Below are positions 7,896-15,617 of a DNA stretch of 64,000 nt, piece by piece. Each line of letters begins with the position of its first letter. The first letter of the stretch is position 1. Made by a program: the position numbers and the translations under genes. Under the pieces are notes generated by a model that saw only the letters and a list, made by a program, of their open reading frames with translations, did no database searches and was not told where the DNA came from. The DNA comes from Haladaptatus caseinilyticus (GTDB lineage: Archaea; Halobacteriota; Halobacteria; Halobacteriales; Haladaptataceae): positions 310,001 to 374,000 of the forward strand of contig NZ_CP111042.1 of the NCBI RefSeq assembly GCF_026248685.1, written 5' to 3'.

Positions 7896-8684
7896 TCATG
7901 CTTCATCATGACTCGCCTCGATAAGCGTAAAACCGACCGTCCACTCAATAGCCTCCGATGGTGGTTCCTCTGCAAGCCGTGACGTGAGTGACTCAGAAAT
8001 CACGTACTCTCCAGGTGCCAATCCGTCTGTCCCAGCGCGAATCTCATACGTTCGAGTGATCGTCTCACCCGGTTCGATCCGTGTTCCGATCCCAACTGAA
8101 TTGACTTCCAATTCCCCATCTCTGAACGATATATGGCCACTCGACGCATACTCACCCCACAATAAAAATGACCGATCGCCACTGTCTGCTTCAGCCCACA
8201 AGACACTCAGTGGTGGGGACGGTCCACTCACAATGATTCGTTCCTCGTCACTTCGATTGGTCACACAAAATTCAATCGCACCGGGCGATTCTGGTGTGAC
8301 TTGCTCATTTTTCAGTTCGGCAGTTATGGTAAGAGCTGACGGCGCGTCGGGCGATCGTCGGTAGAGCACAACGCCGATATGCGTCCATACATCATCGGTT
8401 CCAACTTCCCAGGTGAAGAAGTCGGTCTCCTCAATGAGTTCAGCAAGCCCAGTCGGAATGTTGTTTGTCCAGATCTCTCCCTCTTGGAGTATCGTCTGGA
8501 GCGTTTCGCGATGCTCTCGATTCTCGAGCGACGGGATATCGACGATCGTTGGATTCGTGAACTCGTCAGAAACAGCCTCATCAGAATAGTAGGCGGACGG
8601 TCTGAGATGATACGAGTGTGTCGGCATCACAGTCGTCGTGGTGACCGTAAAATTAGAGATAGTGTAGTCATCGACGGAGTTCAT
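7896..8684 (-). CDS. Conserved haloarchaeal beta-sandwich-like protein
   Basis: A 262-residue soluble protein with no signal peptide. Residues 1-110 include SYHLRPSAYYSDEA and a repeated Glu-rich helical part (NREHRETLQTILQEGEIWTNN). Residues ~115-255 look like an immunoglobulin-type beta domain: SALTITAELKNEQVTPESP, IEFCVTNRSDEERIIVSGPSPP, GTRIEPGETITRTYEI, LAPGEYVISESLTSR. The second half recalls the BsuPI/Ig-like fold used in proteinase inhibitors and exported proteins, but I cannot assign a function. The region 7607-7895 upstream of the previous gene shows no supported gene. Confidence 0.55.
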   Translation of the reverse strand: MNSVDDYTISNFTVTTTTVMPTHSYHLRPSAYYSDEAVSDEFTNPTIVDIPSLENREHRETLQTILQEGEIWTNNIPTGLAELIEETDFFTWEVGTDDVWTHIGVVLYRRSPDAPSALTITAELKNEQVTPESPGAIEFCVTNRSDEERIIVSGPSPPLSVLWAEADSGDRSFLLWGEYASSGHISFRDGELEVNSVGIGTRIEPGETITRTYEIRAGTDGLAPGEYVISESLTSRLAEEPPSEAIEWTVGFTLIEASHDEA

Positions 8685-8806
8685 ACCTACTCATGACGCT
8701 TGCACCGCTCATAGTCATTCGGAACACGATCATTAGCAACGTTACGCTAAGCGAGAGAGATTTCAAAAAGCAGTACTGCTATAGTTTAAGACGACCATTA
8801 GAGGAT

Positions 8807-8989
8807 ATGAAACAACTGTACCAATTCCTTCTCGTTGCATTCCTTGTCTTCTTCATTATTGCCGGTGTCGGTGCGATCCTACTTCCCCCGGATCCATTCT
8901 CGACGCTTCCTGTTAGTATCCTTGCCCTTGTCGTCTGTTGGCCAATTGCATACTGGTTCACGTATCGTCGGAACCCACGTCCCACGTAA
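8807..8989 (+). CDS. Small two-helix membrane protein
   Basis: A 60-residue protein starting MKQLYQF. Two transmembrane segments (FLLVAFLVFFIIAGVGAIL and LPVSILALVVCWPIAYWFTY) are joined by a short PPDPFST loop, with a basic tail RRNPRPT. The ATG at 8807 is preferred over the first ATG at 8693, since the extra 38 residues are not membrane-like. Haloarchaea encode many such proteins of unknown role. Confidence 0.6.
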   Translation: MKQLYQFLLVAFLVFFIIAGVGAILLPPDPFSTLPVSILALVVCWPIAYWFTYRRNPRPT

Positions 8990-9034
8990 GCCAAGCTCGG
9001 TCTCAATTGTCTCAGTCGCTCGGTTCCCACCTAT

Positions 9035-9229
9035 TCACTGTATGGTCACAAACGCCATGATAAACCCGAGGATCATCAAGAGCGGCCCACCGACATAGCG
9101 AACCATGTTGATCGCTCCTTGTGTCGGAGTCGGATCTGATGCACCTTTCAGCCGATCGCGAGCAATCCGTTCTGGATAGACGATGAAGAGTATGCCAATA
9201 AAGATAAAGAGAATCCCAATGAGGCTCAT
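9035..9229 (-). CDS. Small two-helix membrane protein
   Basis: A 64-residue protein with two transmembrane segments (SLIGILFIFIGILFIVYP and YVGGPLLMILGFIMAFVTI) separated by a positively charged cytoplasmic loop (RIARDRLKGASDPTPTQG). The pattern resembles DUF6199-type proteins, but the family call is tentative. No obvious operon partner. Confidence 0.6.
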   Translation of the reverse strand: MSLIGILFIFIGILFIVYPERIARDRLKGASDPTPTQGAINMVRYVGGPLLMILGFIMAFVTIQ

Positions 9230-9314
9230 ACTGAGCTATTCTTCCTCATAATTTAGTGAGTGACACAGCTACGTATTCTACCGTGTTCAATTAACCCTTT
9301 CTCCACCGCAAGTA

Positions 9315-9476
9315 TCATATGACAATACTCAACACACCCAATAGAAAAACTGCGAGCATCGCACTACACCAGTCAGGTCGGCATGTTCTGCGACGCTCGA
9401 GCATCGTCAACGAACAAACCGCCATGTCTGACGTTGAGATGATGGATAGAGAGTAGAGCAGAAATCCGCCAAGCAC
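9315..9476 (-). CDS. Possible small membrane protein with GTG start
   Basis: An open frame of 53 codons from GTG 9476. A Shine-Dalgarno-like GAAGGA lies 7 bases upstream. It encodes two hydrophobic segments (LGGFLLYSLSIIS and SAMLAVFLLGVLSIVI) joined by a loop with RRRTCR. This is the only gene-like signal I see in the otherwise empty 9230-9767 interval. It could be a chance frame. Confidence 0.3.
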   Translation of the reverse strand: MLGGFLLYSLSIISTSDMAVCSLTMLERRRTCRPDWCSAMLAVFLLGVLSIVI

Positions 9477-9767
9477 AGTAATGTCCTTCGGAAATTGCTT
9501 AGAGATCCGTTTACGTCGTTTCTACGTAGCAGAGACGGTCGTACGGAATATATCCAACAAGATCTTTCTCCTCGTTACGAAGTTGTAAACCATTGTCTCC
9601 TTCTCTTATATCGTGACATTCTATTTCCTTGTTATCAGTCGTTATAGCTACTAACTTTCCCATGGATTAAGAGGTGACTCCAGAACTAATGAAGGTTTCC
9701 AGCAGGCAGTACTTGCCTACACGTTTGTTCATGTTCAGTTTCAATACCAGCTAGTGGCGAATGTATC

Positions 9768-9959
9768 TCACAACGCGACGACGAATCCAAATACACCGAG
9801 TAACAGAAGTGGGACACCAGCCGTAGATGATCCAGCACCTATCTGTGGAGAGAGTATGAAGTAGACGCCCAGAAGAGTAAATGTGGCCGCAAGCACCAAG
9901 TTCCACCGTTGATTCGGGAATAGCGACGTTTCCTCGGACGTGGAATCTGACGTTGACAT
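9768..9959 (-). CDS. Small two-helix membrane protein
   Basis: A 63-residue protein with a polar, acidic N-terminus (STSDSTSEETS) followed by two transmembrane helices (WNLVLAATFTLLGVYFIL and VPLLLLGVFGFVVAL). Unknown function. It is separated from the toxin-antitoxin pair downstream by about 150 bases. Confidence 0.55.
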   Translation of the reverse strand: MSTSDSTSEETSLFPNQRWNLVLAATFTLLGVYFILSPQIGAGSSTAGVPLLLLGVFGFVVAL

Positions 9960-10106
9960 ACTCTTCCACTGTTTAGGATATTCAAAATTGTTTCTGTAAA
10001 ATAGACTCTAGTTTCCCCACCAAATTGACTTTCGAATATCTATGCAGGACATAGCACCTACTTACACTTCATCCAGGTAGAGCTCTTCTTGCACTCCTAA
10101 CTAAAC

Positions 10107-10556
10107 TCACTCCGGGAAGTGAATATCAGCAGGCACACGAGTCAGCCCGAGCGTCGTGAAATCCCGATCAAAGGCAAAGATATTGTCGATATCGTACTCA
10201 CGAGCCAGTACCGCACTCGTGTGATCAACAAACGAAATCTGCTGGTCGTCATAGCGCTCGAACTCATCACACACCGCCGCAAACACACCCTCCTCCACGG
10301 GAAGAATAGTGAAACTCTCCGAGCGGCGAATCGTCTGAAGCACATCCACCGCCGTCTTGTGGTTGACCTTCCGAGTGGTGAGGGTAGCTAACTCCGAGAG
10401 CACGTACCGACTCGTGAACAACGGCTGGTACGGAATCGCTTCACGGCGAAGCGCATCAAATACAGACTGCGCAATCTCGTGCCGTCCAGCACGGGTGTTA
10501 ACCCACGCAAAGAACGCCCCTGTATCGATGAACAGCGGCTGTGGTTGTTCACTCAT
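10107..10556 (-). CDS. PIN-domain toxin (VapC-like)
   Basis: A 149-residue PIN protein starting MSEQPQPLFIDTGAFFAWVN, where the Asp is the first catalytic acid. RYVLSELATLT carries the conserved Glu near residue 53, ISFVDHTSAVLARE the third acid near 108, and IFAFDRDFTTLG the last acid near 127. It is a predicted endoribonuclease. The ATG at 10556 overlaps the end of the upstream winged-helix gene by 8 bases, so the two form one toxin-antitoxin unit. A start at 10604 is in frame but would lie deep inside the antitoxin gene. Confidence 0.85.
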   Translation of the reverse strand: MSEQPQPLFIDTGAFFAWVNTRAGRHEIAQSVFDALRREAIPYQPLFTSRYVLSELATLTTRKVNHKTAVDVLQTIRRSESFTILPVEEGVFAAVCDEFERYDDQQISFVDHTSAVLAREYDIDNIFAFDRDFTTLGLTRVPADIHFPE

Positions 10557-10902
10557 CAGTACCGTAAAGGATATCGTCGATCTCGTCTTCCTCGACTGGC
10601 TCACCAGCAGTTGGCTTCAGCGACCAAAATGGATCGTCCGCATCGATTCCGCTCGGTTCCGCTGTATCCTCGTCGATCCACCAAATGACTGCCCCCGCAC
10701 CAACCTTCCGACGTTCGATCAGTCCCTGCTCATGAAGTTGAACGAGTTTCTGGCGGGCTGCTTCCGACGAGCAATCCAATCGTTCGCTCAGTTCCTTCGC
10801 CGTGACGACCGGGTCACTGGCCTCACGCATCGCCCGTAGGACGGCGTCGAGGGTGAGTGTCTGGACGTACCGACCAGTATCTCGATTCCGTTCTCGGCTC
10901 AT
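10549..10902 (-). CDS. Winged-helix antitoxin for the adjacent PIN toxin
   Basis: A 117-residue protein starting MSRERNRDTGRYVQ. The winged helix is LDAVLRAMREASDPVVTAKELSERLDCSSEAARQKLVQLHEQGLIERRK, followed by AGAVIWWIDED and an acidic tail ending EIDDILYGTDE that can wrap the toxin. The ATG at 10902 is the start used by this family; an open frame continues upstream to 11388 but is the shadow of the SWIM gene. The gene overlaps the PIN toxin gene. A palindrome TACCATTTGGTA lies 64 bases upstream and is a candidate operator. Confidence 0.8.
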   Translation of the reverse strand: MSRERNRDTGRYVQTLTLDAVLRAMREASDPVVTAKELSERLDCSSEAARQKLVQLHEQGLIERRKVGAGAVIWWIDEDTAEPSGIDADDPFWSLKPTAGEPVEEDEIDDILYGTDE

Positions 10903-10965
10903 ACTTACCTCTAGTATTTCGACCGGTGTAAGCCTATTGGTGCGAAACAAGAGGACAAGCTTTAT

Positions 10966-10977
10966 TACCATTTGGTA
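10966..10977. promoter_or_regulatory. Palindrome between divergent antitoxin and SWIM genes
   Basis: TACCATTTGGTA is an inverted repeat with arms TACCA/TGGTA. It is followed by a second half-site, AATTGGTAA, and is preceded by the TATA-like CTTTATTA. It lies between the divergently transcribed winged-helix antitoxin and the SWIM protein gene, so it is a likely regulator binding site. Confidence 0.45.
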
Positions 10978-11000
10978 CGTAGCAATTGGTAAGGAAGAAC

Positions 11001-11050
11001 GGTGCCCTCGGGCGTTTTGAAACGCGCCGGGTGCTAGTACACCCGGCACC
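11001..11050 (+). promoter_or_regulatory. Highly structured leader before the SWIM gene
   Basis: Three perfect stems nest here. An outer stem pairs GGTGCC (11001-11006) with GGCACC (11045-11050). Hairpin 1 is GCGTTT-TG-AAACGC (11012-11025). Hairpin 2 is GCCGGGTG-CTAGTA-CACCCGGC (11026-11047), competing with the outer stem at its last bases. As RNA this would be a compact multi-stem leader 25 bases before the ATG at 11075. The outer-stem sequence GAAGAACGGTGCC recurs at 16472 at the 5' edge of another SWIM copy, where the rest of the leader is missing. Confidence 0.5.
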
Positions 11051-11074
11051 GGTCTTCTGTATCCCGTGAAGACC

Positions 11075-11446
11075 ATGTCAACGAAAACGCCTAGTGAACT
11101 TGAAGCTGACGAGACGGCACAGAAACGCGCACAGGCCGAACAATTTTCCTTCGACGTCGATGCGCCTGGACTCATCGAAGTCACCAACGAGAGCCACGAG
11201 AACCCCGAAGAGCACCAATACACCGTGTCCATCGACGACGTGACCAACGAACTGATGGCCTGTACGTGTCCGCACCACGTCCATCGGAACGCCTTTTGCA
11301 AACACATGCCCGCCGTTGAGAATGCGATTGACGACGAGACGCTCGACGCATTCCCCTCGGAGGACGACAACGAGACCGAACCGGACAACGGCGACTTCCC
11401 GTGCTGGCCATGCGTACGGGCGGGACAGAAGGAACTACCGAACTAA
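11075..11446 (+). CDS. SWIM zinc-finger protein, intact copy
   Basis: A 123-residue protein and the only apparently intact member of a gene family repeated six times in this window. The SWIM motif is ACTCPHHVHRNAFCKHM (CxC...CxH, ligands near residues 66-80 of the product). It is preceded by a beta segment (FDVDAPGLIEVTNESHENPEEHQYTVSIDD) and followed by an acidic stretch and a terminal CWPC pair with RAGQKELPN. SWIM domains bind DNA or proteins. The gene has a structured leader and is followed after a short spacer by the start of an SprT-like gene, an association repeated in other copies, so the two proteins probably worked together. Confidence 0.8.
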   Translation: MSTKTPSELEADETAQKRAQAEQFSFDVDAPGLIEVTNESHENPEEHQYTVSIDDVTNELMACTCPHHVHRNAFCKHMPAVENAIDDETLDAFPSEDDNETEPDNGDFPCWPCVRAGQKELPN

Positions 11447-11470
11447 CGATCGCCTCAGTCGTTTTTATCC

Positions 11471-11548
11471 ATGGCACGCCAAGTGACGTTCTCGGATATT
11501 ACCGACCAGCGGACACTCTCGATGAGGTCTGATAATCCGCTCGGATAG
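11471..11548 (+). pseudogene. N-terminal remnant of SprT-like gene (copy 1)
   Basis: ATG 11471 opens MARQVTFSDITDQRTLSM and stops after 25 codons. The first 16 residues match the N-terminus of the SprT-like fragment at 13855 (MTHQLRFSEITDQRTLTE) and more distantly that at 21823 (MSRQTTLSDGVQRTLTE). The rest of the gene is gone. The spacing to the SWIM stop is the same as in the other copies (about 24 bases, with TTTTTATCCATG). Confidence 0.65.
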
Positions 11549-11689
11549 TGACTATTATTCATTTCTGATTCTCTTGCATTTCTTCCCGATAACTTCTCTA
11601 GTTCCTACTAGTTGTATACCGACATTCCATCATTCTCGATTATTCAAGAGCATACAAACATATATGAGACTGCGCTACAAACACTGTAG

Positions 11690-11697
11690 GGAGGTGA
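11690..11697 (+). promoter_or_regulatory. Strong ribosome binding site deciding the 11703 start
   Basis: GGAGGTGA ends 5 bases before ATG 11703. It selects that ATG over the in-frame ATGs at 11574 and 11664. Strong Shine-Dalgarno sites are uncommon on first genes of haloarchaeal transcripts, which are often leaderless. Confidence 0.6.
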
Positions 11698-11702
11698 AGA
11701 GG

Positions 11703-12254
11703 ATGGCTACCCCACCACAAAACGGTGTCACATCATGGACCGAGACGATGAGTGCACGCGAACGCATTCGCTCGGTGGTTGAAACGCTTCGTGAACCTCG
11801 GTCGACCAACTGGATAAGCGAGCAAGCCGATGCAGCTTGGAGCACGACGAACCAAGAGCTACAAGACCTTGTTGACCAAGATCGCTTGCAGCGCGTCGAG
11901 GTTGGTGACACCACACTTTATCAACCGGATTATACTCGATTACTCTTCGATGAGATCCGCACCCTCATCGAAGAGAACGCTCGCGAGGAACTCCGGAGCG
12001 AACTAACAGCGATCACCGAGGAAATTGAGGCGTGGCAGGAAGCGTATGCTATAGAGACGTGGGAGGAACTCGAACAGTCACTCGCGGATAGCGACCTGTC
12101 GAGTGCCGAACTCCGCGAACGGCGTGATGTGATCGGATTCTGGCATGAAAACGAGCAAGACCGACAGCTTATCAAGCACGCACTGGAGCTCTATTCGGAT
12201 GTTGAAACAGCTCGTGAGCAGATGACGGACGCAGTTGATCGAGCGACAAGCTAA
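11703..12254 (+). CDS. Winged-helix/coiled-coil antitoxin-like protein (DUF7342-like)
   Basis: A 183-residue protein. The N-terminal winged helix is RERIRSVVETLREPRSTNWISEQADAAWSTTNQELQDLVDQDRLQRVEVG (residues ~18-68). A long charged helical region follows (LFDEIRTLIEENAREELRSELTAITEEIEAWQEAY) and ends ELYSDVETAREQMTDAVDR. The architecture matches haloarchaeal DUF7342-type regulators, which typically precede a second small gene. Here that partner begins 20 bases downstream. A toxin-antitoxin role is inferred from this arrangement only. The start is fixed by the GGAGGTGA site. Confidence 0.65.
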   Translation: MATPPQNGVTSWTETMSARERIRSVVETLREPRSTNWISEQADAAWSTTNQELQDLVDQDRLQRVEVGDTTLYQPDYTRLLFDEIRTLIEENAREELRSELTAITEEIEAWQEAYAIETWEELEQSLADSDLSSAELRERRDVIGFWHENEQDRQLIKHALELYSDVETAREQMTDAVDRATS

Positions 12255-12274
12255 TCTATTTCTCGGTATCATCA

Positions 12275-12763
12275 ATGATCTTCCTCGCTAATCGTGATCG
12301 GTATACCCAACGTACACTCCTCAGGGAAACCCATAACCGCCTTTCAAAACAAGCTGGCTGCGAAGCCATCCGATATCAGCCATCTGGTCGTCGTCCTCGG
12401 TACGTAATCGCAGATATTGACACAGCGGTGTTCCTTGGTGAATCCTATGAAGTTGAGAACGCACGGCTGGAACTTCGCTTTTGGTATCCAGTCGGCGTCG
12501 ACCATGAGTATTATCGAATCAACTGGATAGAACCACCACGCAACCTCATGGTTGGATTTCATCAGGATGCAGATCACCCTGATTTGGGCCCATGCCACAT
12601 TCAACTCAATTTTGAAGAAACAGCGGTTGATCGATATGAGGCTGCGTTTCTTGATGCACATCCTCTCACTGTCCTTGATAATCGACTTCAGCAACTCCCG
12701 ACTGCATTAGAATCGATCCACTGGCAGGATGGCCAACCATCACTCCCTGACTGGCCAATGTGA
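12275..12763 (+). CDS. Partner of the DUF7342-like regulator, unknown function
   Basis: A 162-residue acidic protein with no recognised catalytic motif. Features are QPSGRRPRYVIADIDTAVFLGESYEVENARLELRFWYP near the N-terminus, then YYRINWIEPPRNLMVGFHQDADHPDLGPCHIQLNF and WQDGQPSLPDWPM at the end. The HPDLGPCHIQ segment with two His and one Cys is a plausible metal or active-site region. Haloarchaeal genomes pair this type of gene with the preceding winged-helix gene, so it is a candidate toxin or effector. No signal peptide or membrane segment. Confidence 0.55.
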   Translation: MIFLANRDRYTQRTLLRETHNRLSKQAGCEAIRYQPSGRRPRYVIADIDTAVFLGESYEVENARLELRFWYPVGVDHEYYRINWIEPPRNLMVGFHQDADHPDLGPCHIQLNFEETAVDRYEAAFLDAHPLTVLDNRLQQLPTALESIHWQDGQPSLPDWPM

Positions 12764-12855
12764 ACTACTCGGTTCATTTCGTGTTGCGGAGAGTGGCAAA
12801 CAGTAACCATATGCCGCCATTCTCAGAATTGCCTTACTAAACGAACGCGATTCCT

Positions 12856-12875
12856 CCCCGCCGTAAACGGCGGGG
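12856..12875. repeat. GC-rich hairpin resembling an IS200/IS605 end
   Basis: CCCCGCCG-TAAA-CGGCGGGG is a perfect 8-bp stem with a 4-base loop inside TTCCTCC...GGTTTCCTCGC. This flanking is characteristic of haloarchaeal IS200/IS605 (TnpB-type) right ends, which carry a subterminal hairpin. No tnpA or tnpB lies within several kilobases, so it would be a solo end or miniature element. A simple bidirectional terminator after the gene ending at 12763 is the alternative. Confidence 0.5.
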
Positions 12876-12957
12876 TTTCCTCGCTACCGCAAAGATGATT
12901 GGTGTTACGATTGGCGGGTCACTCTTTCTCTTGGATGTGTAAATAGCGGGAAGAATG

Positions 12958-13200
12958 TTACAATCGCTCCATTCTCTTGGAATTCGTCCTGTGTTGTCCG
13001 TGTTTTCGATACTGGACGAAACTGACTAACAAGAGAAAGCCCGTTACAACGGCAAAGCCAGTTCCAATATAGGTCGCCCTCACGGCAAAGATTAGTCCAG
13101 CGAGAAAGAGGGTCATCAATGCGCAGGATTGAGAGATGCGATACGGTTCTTCGACTAATATCATGTGAAGGTTCCGGCGAAGAGAACGGGACCTACTCAT
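12958..13200 (-). CDS. Small two-helix membrane protein
   Basis: An 80-residue basic-ended protein (SRSRSLRRN at the N-terminus, RKHGQHRTNSKRMERL at the C-terminus) with two transmembrane segments (SCALMTLFLAGLIFAV and TGFAVVTGFLLLVSFV). Function unknown. Confidence 0.5.
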   Translation of the reverse strand: MSRSRSLRRNLHMILVEEPYRISQSCALMTLFLAGLIFAVRATYIGTGFAVVTGFLLLVSFVQYRKHGQHRTNSKRMERL

Positions 13201-13329
13201 CGTTCAGTAATCTGTAGTCAAACCTAATTATCGTTTGCAATCTGCGCCTCCCTCGCCGTTTCTGTGGTTATGGTATAGCAAGAATGCCGGTTGTCCCCGA
13301 CAACTGGACTGACAGAGTCATCCAATGAA

Positions 13330-13830
13330 ATGCTTTACTCGATTGGATGGTTTGTACTCGCGCTTTTCGTCTTCAGCACCGCTCCCTTTCTATTCTCATT
13401 TCACTATACGAGATCGCTCACATCCACGCTGGTCATCGTCTCAATTGAAATAGGAATCGCATTCGGAACTATTCTAATCTATTTCTTGCATACAAATGAT
13501 TTCGTTCAATTCTTCTTCGACGTCGATGCCCCTGGACTCATCGAAGTCACCAATGAGAGCCACGACAAGCCCGCTGACCACCAGTACACCGCTGCCATCG
13601 ACGACGTGACCAACGAACTGATGGCCTGCACGTGCCCACACCACGTCCACCGCAACGCCTTCTGTAAACACATGGCTGCCGTCGAAACCGCGACGGACGA
13701 CGGAACACTCGAGGCCTTCCCCTCCGAGGACGAAGACGAGACCGAACCAGACAACTGCGATTGCGACGGTCTCGGGGACTTCCCGTGCTGGCCATGCGTG
13801 CGGACGGGTCGCAAAGAACTGCCAAACTAA
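13330..13830 (+). CDS. Chimeric membrane-anchored SWIM zinc-finger protein
   Basis: A continuous frame of 166 residues. The first ~58 residues hold two transmembrane segments (MLYSIGWFVLALFVFST and STLVIVSIEIGIAFGTILIYFL). From FFFDVDAPGL (base ~13512) the sequence is a SWIM family copy through ACTCPHHVHRNAFCKHM to the CWPC/RTGRKELPN end. The intact copy reads EQFSFDVDAPGL at the junction; here it is VQFFFDVDAPGL. The fusion therefore joined a short membrane-protein gene in frame to residue ~29 of the SWIM protein, removing its own start and leader. It is either a functional new membrane-anchored SWIM protein or a chance open frame. Confidence 0.55.
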   Translation: MLYSIGWFVLALFVFSTAPFLFSFHYTRSLTSTLVIVSIEIGIAFGTILIYFLHTNDFVQFFFDVDAPGLIEVTNESHDKPADHQYTAAIDDVTNELMACTCPHHVHRNAFCKHMAAVETATDDGTLEAFPSEDEDETEPDNCDCDGLGDFPCWPCVRTGRKELPN

Positions 13831-13854
13831 CCGCCGCTTCAGCTCTTTTTATCC

Positions 13855-14175
13855 ATGACACACCAATTGAGGTTCTCGGAGATCACCGACCAGCGAACGC
13901 TCACGGAAAGTGCGAACACAACGACCGACGATACACCGGAGACACCGACAGCCTTGCTCGACCGAGCACAACAGCACGCAATGAACGTCGCCGCCGAGCA
14001 CTTCCCGAATCTGCCGATCGAAACGATCGACTGGGAAGTCTCACACCGAGTCCAACGGAAGGCAGGCGTCACGAAGTACGATCACTCCTGGAGGGTCGGT
14101 TGTGTTTCGAGCGGTGGAAGCGCATTAATTGCGCCTGAAAAATTCAGAGACTATGGTTGGTACTTAGCGAAGTAG
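13855..14175 (+). pseudogene. N-terminal half of SprT-like metalloprotease gene (copy 2)
   Basis: ATG 13855, 24 bases after the SWIM stop, opens MTHQLRFSEITDQRTLTE. A Thr-rich linker follows, then ALLDRAQQHAMNVAAEHFPNLPIETIDWEVSHRVQRKAGVTKYD (to ~14080). That is the N-terminal part of haloarchaeal SprT-like proteins up to the strand before the HExxH helix. The last ~30 residues (SWRVGCVSSGG...) are unrelated, and the frame then meets the 3' end of the carbonic anhydrase gene (overlap at 14164). The catalytic half is missing. Confidence 0.65.
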
Positions 14176-15066
14176 GCTCCGAACAAACGATTCATATTGA
14201 TTTGGAACTCGGTGCTTGAGTTGACACTGGTCGGTTTCACCATCGATATTGACCAAATACGTTCGTCCTCGTGTACCTCCATACGCTCCTTGGAAGTCGT
14301 AGACGAATCCATAGAGATTCCGTTCCTTGGACACAGCATCACTGTCGGCAAGGAACTGAATCTGTCGATGAACATTGTATTCGACGAGTTGATTAATAAC
14401 TTCGAGATCCGTCGTATCGGTGTCAACACGGTCGGATTTGAGCCCATCATCGACGATGTCTACGAGTACTTCCAGTTCTTGGCTGATCCCAGGTGATTCA
14501 TCGAGCTGTTTTCCAATTGCAATTTCATAGGCCGCAGTAATCGCACCGCAGTCAGTGTGTCCGATAACAACTCCGTTCTCGGAATCCGCTTTTTCGAGTC
14601 CATAGAGAAAATCACCGTCGACAACTCGTTCACCATCTACTAGACTGATAACCTTATTCCCGATATTACTCGGCTTAAACAAAAACCCTGCTTCAAGTGC
14701 TCCAAGAAACATACCCTCTTGGGATACTCGCGAATCAGAACAACAGACAGAGGTTACAGAGGGCGCTTGATTGTTTTGCACATCGCTGAAATAGTCGCCC
14801 GGTAATGCGTCTGTCCACAGTTGGTTTCGCTGGAGCAGACCAGTAAGACCGTTGCTAAAAGAGCGTTTATTTAGAGAACTGTGAGAAGCAGTGTTCGTAC
14901 TGGCTCGTTGTGTTGTTTTAGCTTCTGCTACCCCAAAGGTTTCCCATCCTCCCAGCATCGTGAGACCCATTGCCCCCGATCGGACGAATCTCCGTCGTGT
15001 GGTCTCGTTTTCATCTATTTCTCGGGCTCGTTTCAGGTTAGCGTCTGTCTCTGATTTCTCGCACAT
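14164..15066 (-). CDS. Tat-exported beta-class carbonic anhydrase
   Basis: About 300 residues. The Tat-type signal is TTRRRFVRSGAMGLTMLGGW, placing the enzyme outside the membrane. The beta-carbonic-anhydrase zinc site is complete: Cys and the Asp-Arg dyad in VCCSDSRVS, and the His/Cys pair in IGHTDCGAITAAYE. The enzyme hydrates CO2 to bicarbonate. The C-terminus (YLVNIDGETDQCQLKHRV) is unremarkable. An exported beta-CA in a haloarchaeon suggests CO2/bicarbonate equilibration at the cell surface. The first ATG at 15090 is possible, and 15066 is also plausible. The gene is wedged between a truncated SprT gene and a decayed SWIM copy, so it probably arrived by, or survived, rearrangement. Confidence 0.85.
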   Translation of the reverse strand: MCEKSETDANLKRAREIDENETTRRRFVRSGAMGLTMLGGWETFGVAEAKTTQRASTNTASHSSLNKRSFSNGLTGLLQRNQLWTDALPGDYFSDVQNNQAPSVTSVCCSDSRVSQEGMFLGALEAGFLFKPSNIGNKVISLVDGERVVDGDFLYGLEKADSENGVVIGHTDCGAITAAYEIAIGKQLDESPGISQELEVLVDIVDDGLKSDRVDTDTTDLEVINQLVEYNVHRQIQFLADSDAVSKERNLYGFVYDFQGAYGGTRGRTYLVNIDGETDQCQLKHRVPNQYESFVRSLLR

Positions 15067-15170
15067 TGATTGCGCTTTTGTAGACCACATGCTAATACTT
15101 AAAATATATTTTTCTATTTTTTATTAAAGTAGAATATTTTGTCCACAATTGAATGATTTTGATGCCATAA

Positions 15171-15518
15171 CGAGACGGCATAGACCACGCACAATGGGAA
15201 CAATTTGCCTTCGACATTGATGCCCCCGGACCCATCGAAGTCACCAATGAAAGCCACGAGAACCCCAAAGACCACCAGTACACTGTCTCCATCGACGACG
15301 TCACTAAAGAACTGATGGCCTGCACGTGTCCGCACCACGTCCACCGCAACGCATTCTGCAAACACATGGCCGCCGTCGAAAACGCGACGGACGACGGGAC
15401 GATTGACGCGTTCTCACCAGAAGACGAAGACGAACCAGACCACTGCGGCTGTGATGGCCTTGGTGACTTCCCATGCTGGCCATGCGTGCGAACGGAACGG
15501 AAGGAACTACCGAGCTAA
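15171..15518 (+). pseudogene. SWIM gene copy 3, decayed 5' end
   Basis: Homology to the intact copy starts at ACGAGACGGCA, where the intact GCA-CAG reads GCA-TAG (a stop). A 1-base deletion before GAACAATTTGCC then shifts the frame. From there the frame is clean (EQFAFDIDAPGPIEVTNESHENP through ACTCPHHVHRNAFCKHM to CWPCVRTERKELPS), but it has no start codon before the internal ATG at 15315. No SprT sequence follows. Confidence 0.7.
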
Positions 15519-15617
15519 CAATAGAAGCTAACGTTGATTATTTTTTATCAATTGGTCGGTGAGTCCACTAACTACCGGAGAACCTTTTTGAGTCTGTAGG
15601 TACAACGTACCCACAAC

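Noticed and set aside
10549-11388. A 279-residue minus-strand extension of the antitoxin frame.
   Set aside because: The extra part is the antisense of the SWIM gene, and its composition is Ser/Val/Cys-rich; the family start is ATG 10902.
12841-12890. A complete IS200/IS605 element.
   Set aside because: Only the hairpin end is present; no tnpA or tnpB open frame lies within reach.
13474-13861. Minus-strand frames opposite the SWIM copies (also at 11078, 15092, 16425, 21338).
   Set aside because: They recur wherever a SWIM copy occurs because G+C-rich codons leave the antisense open; none has independent support.
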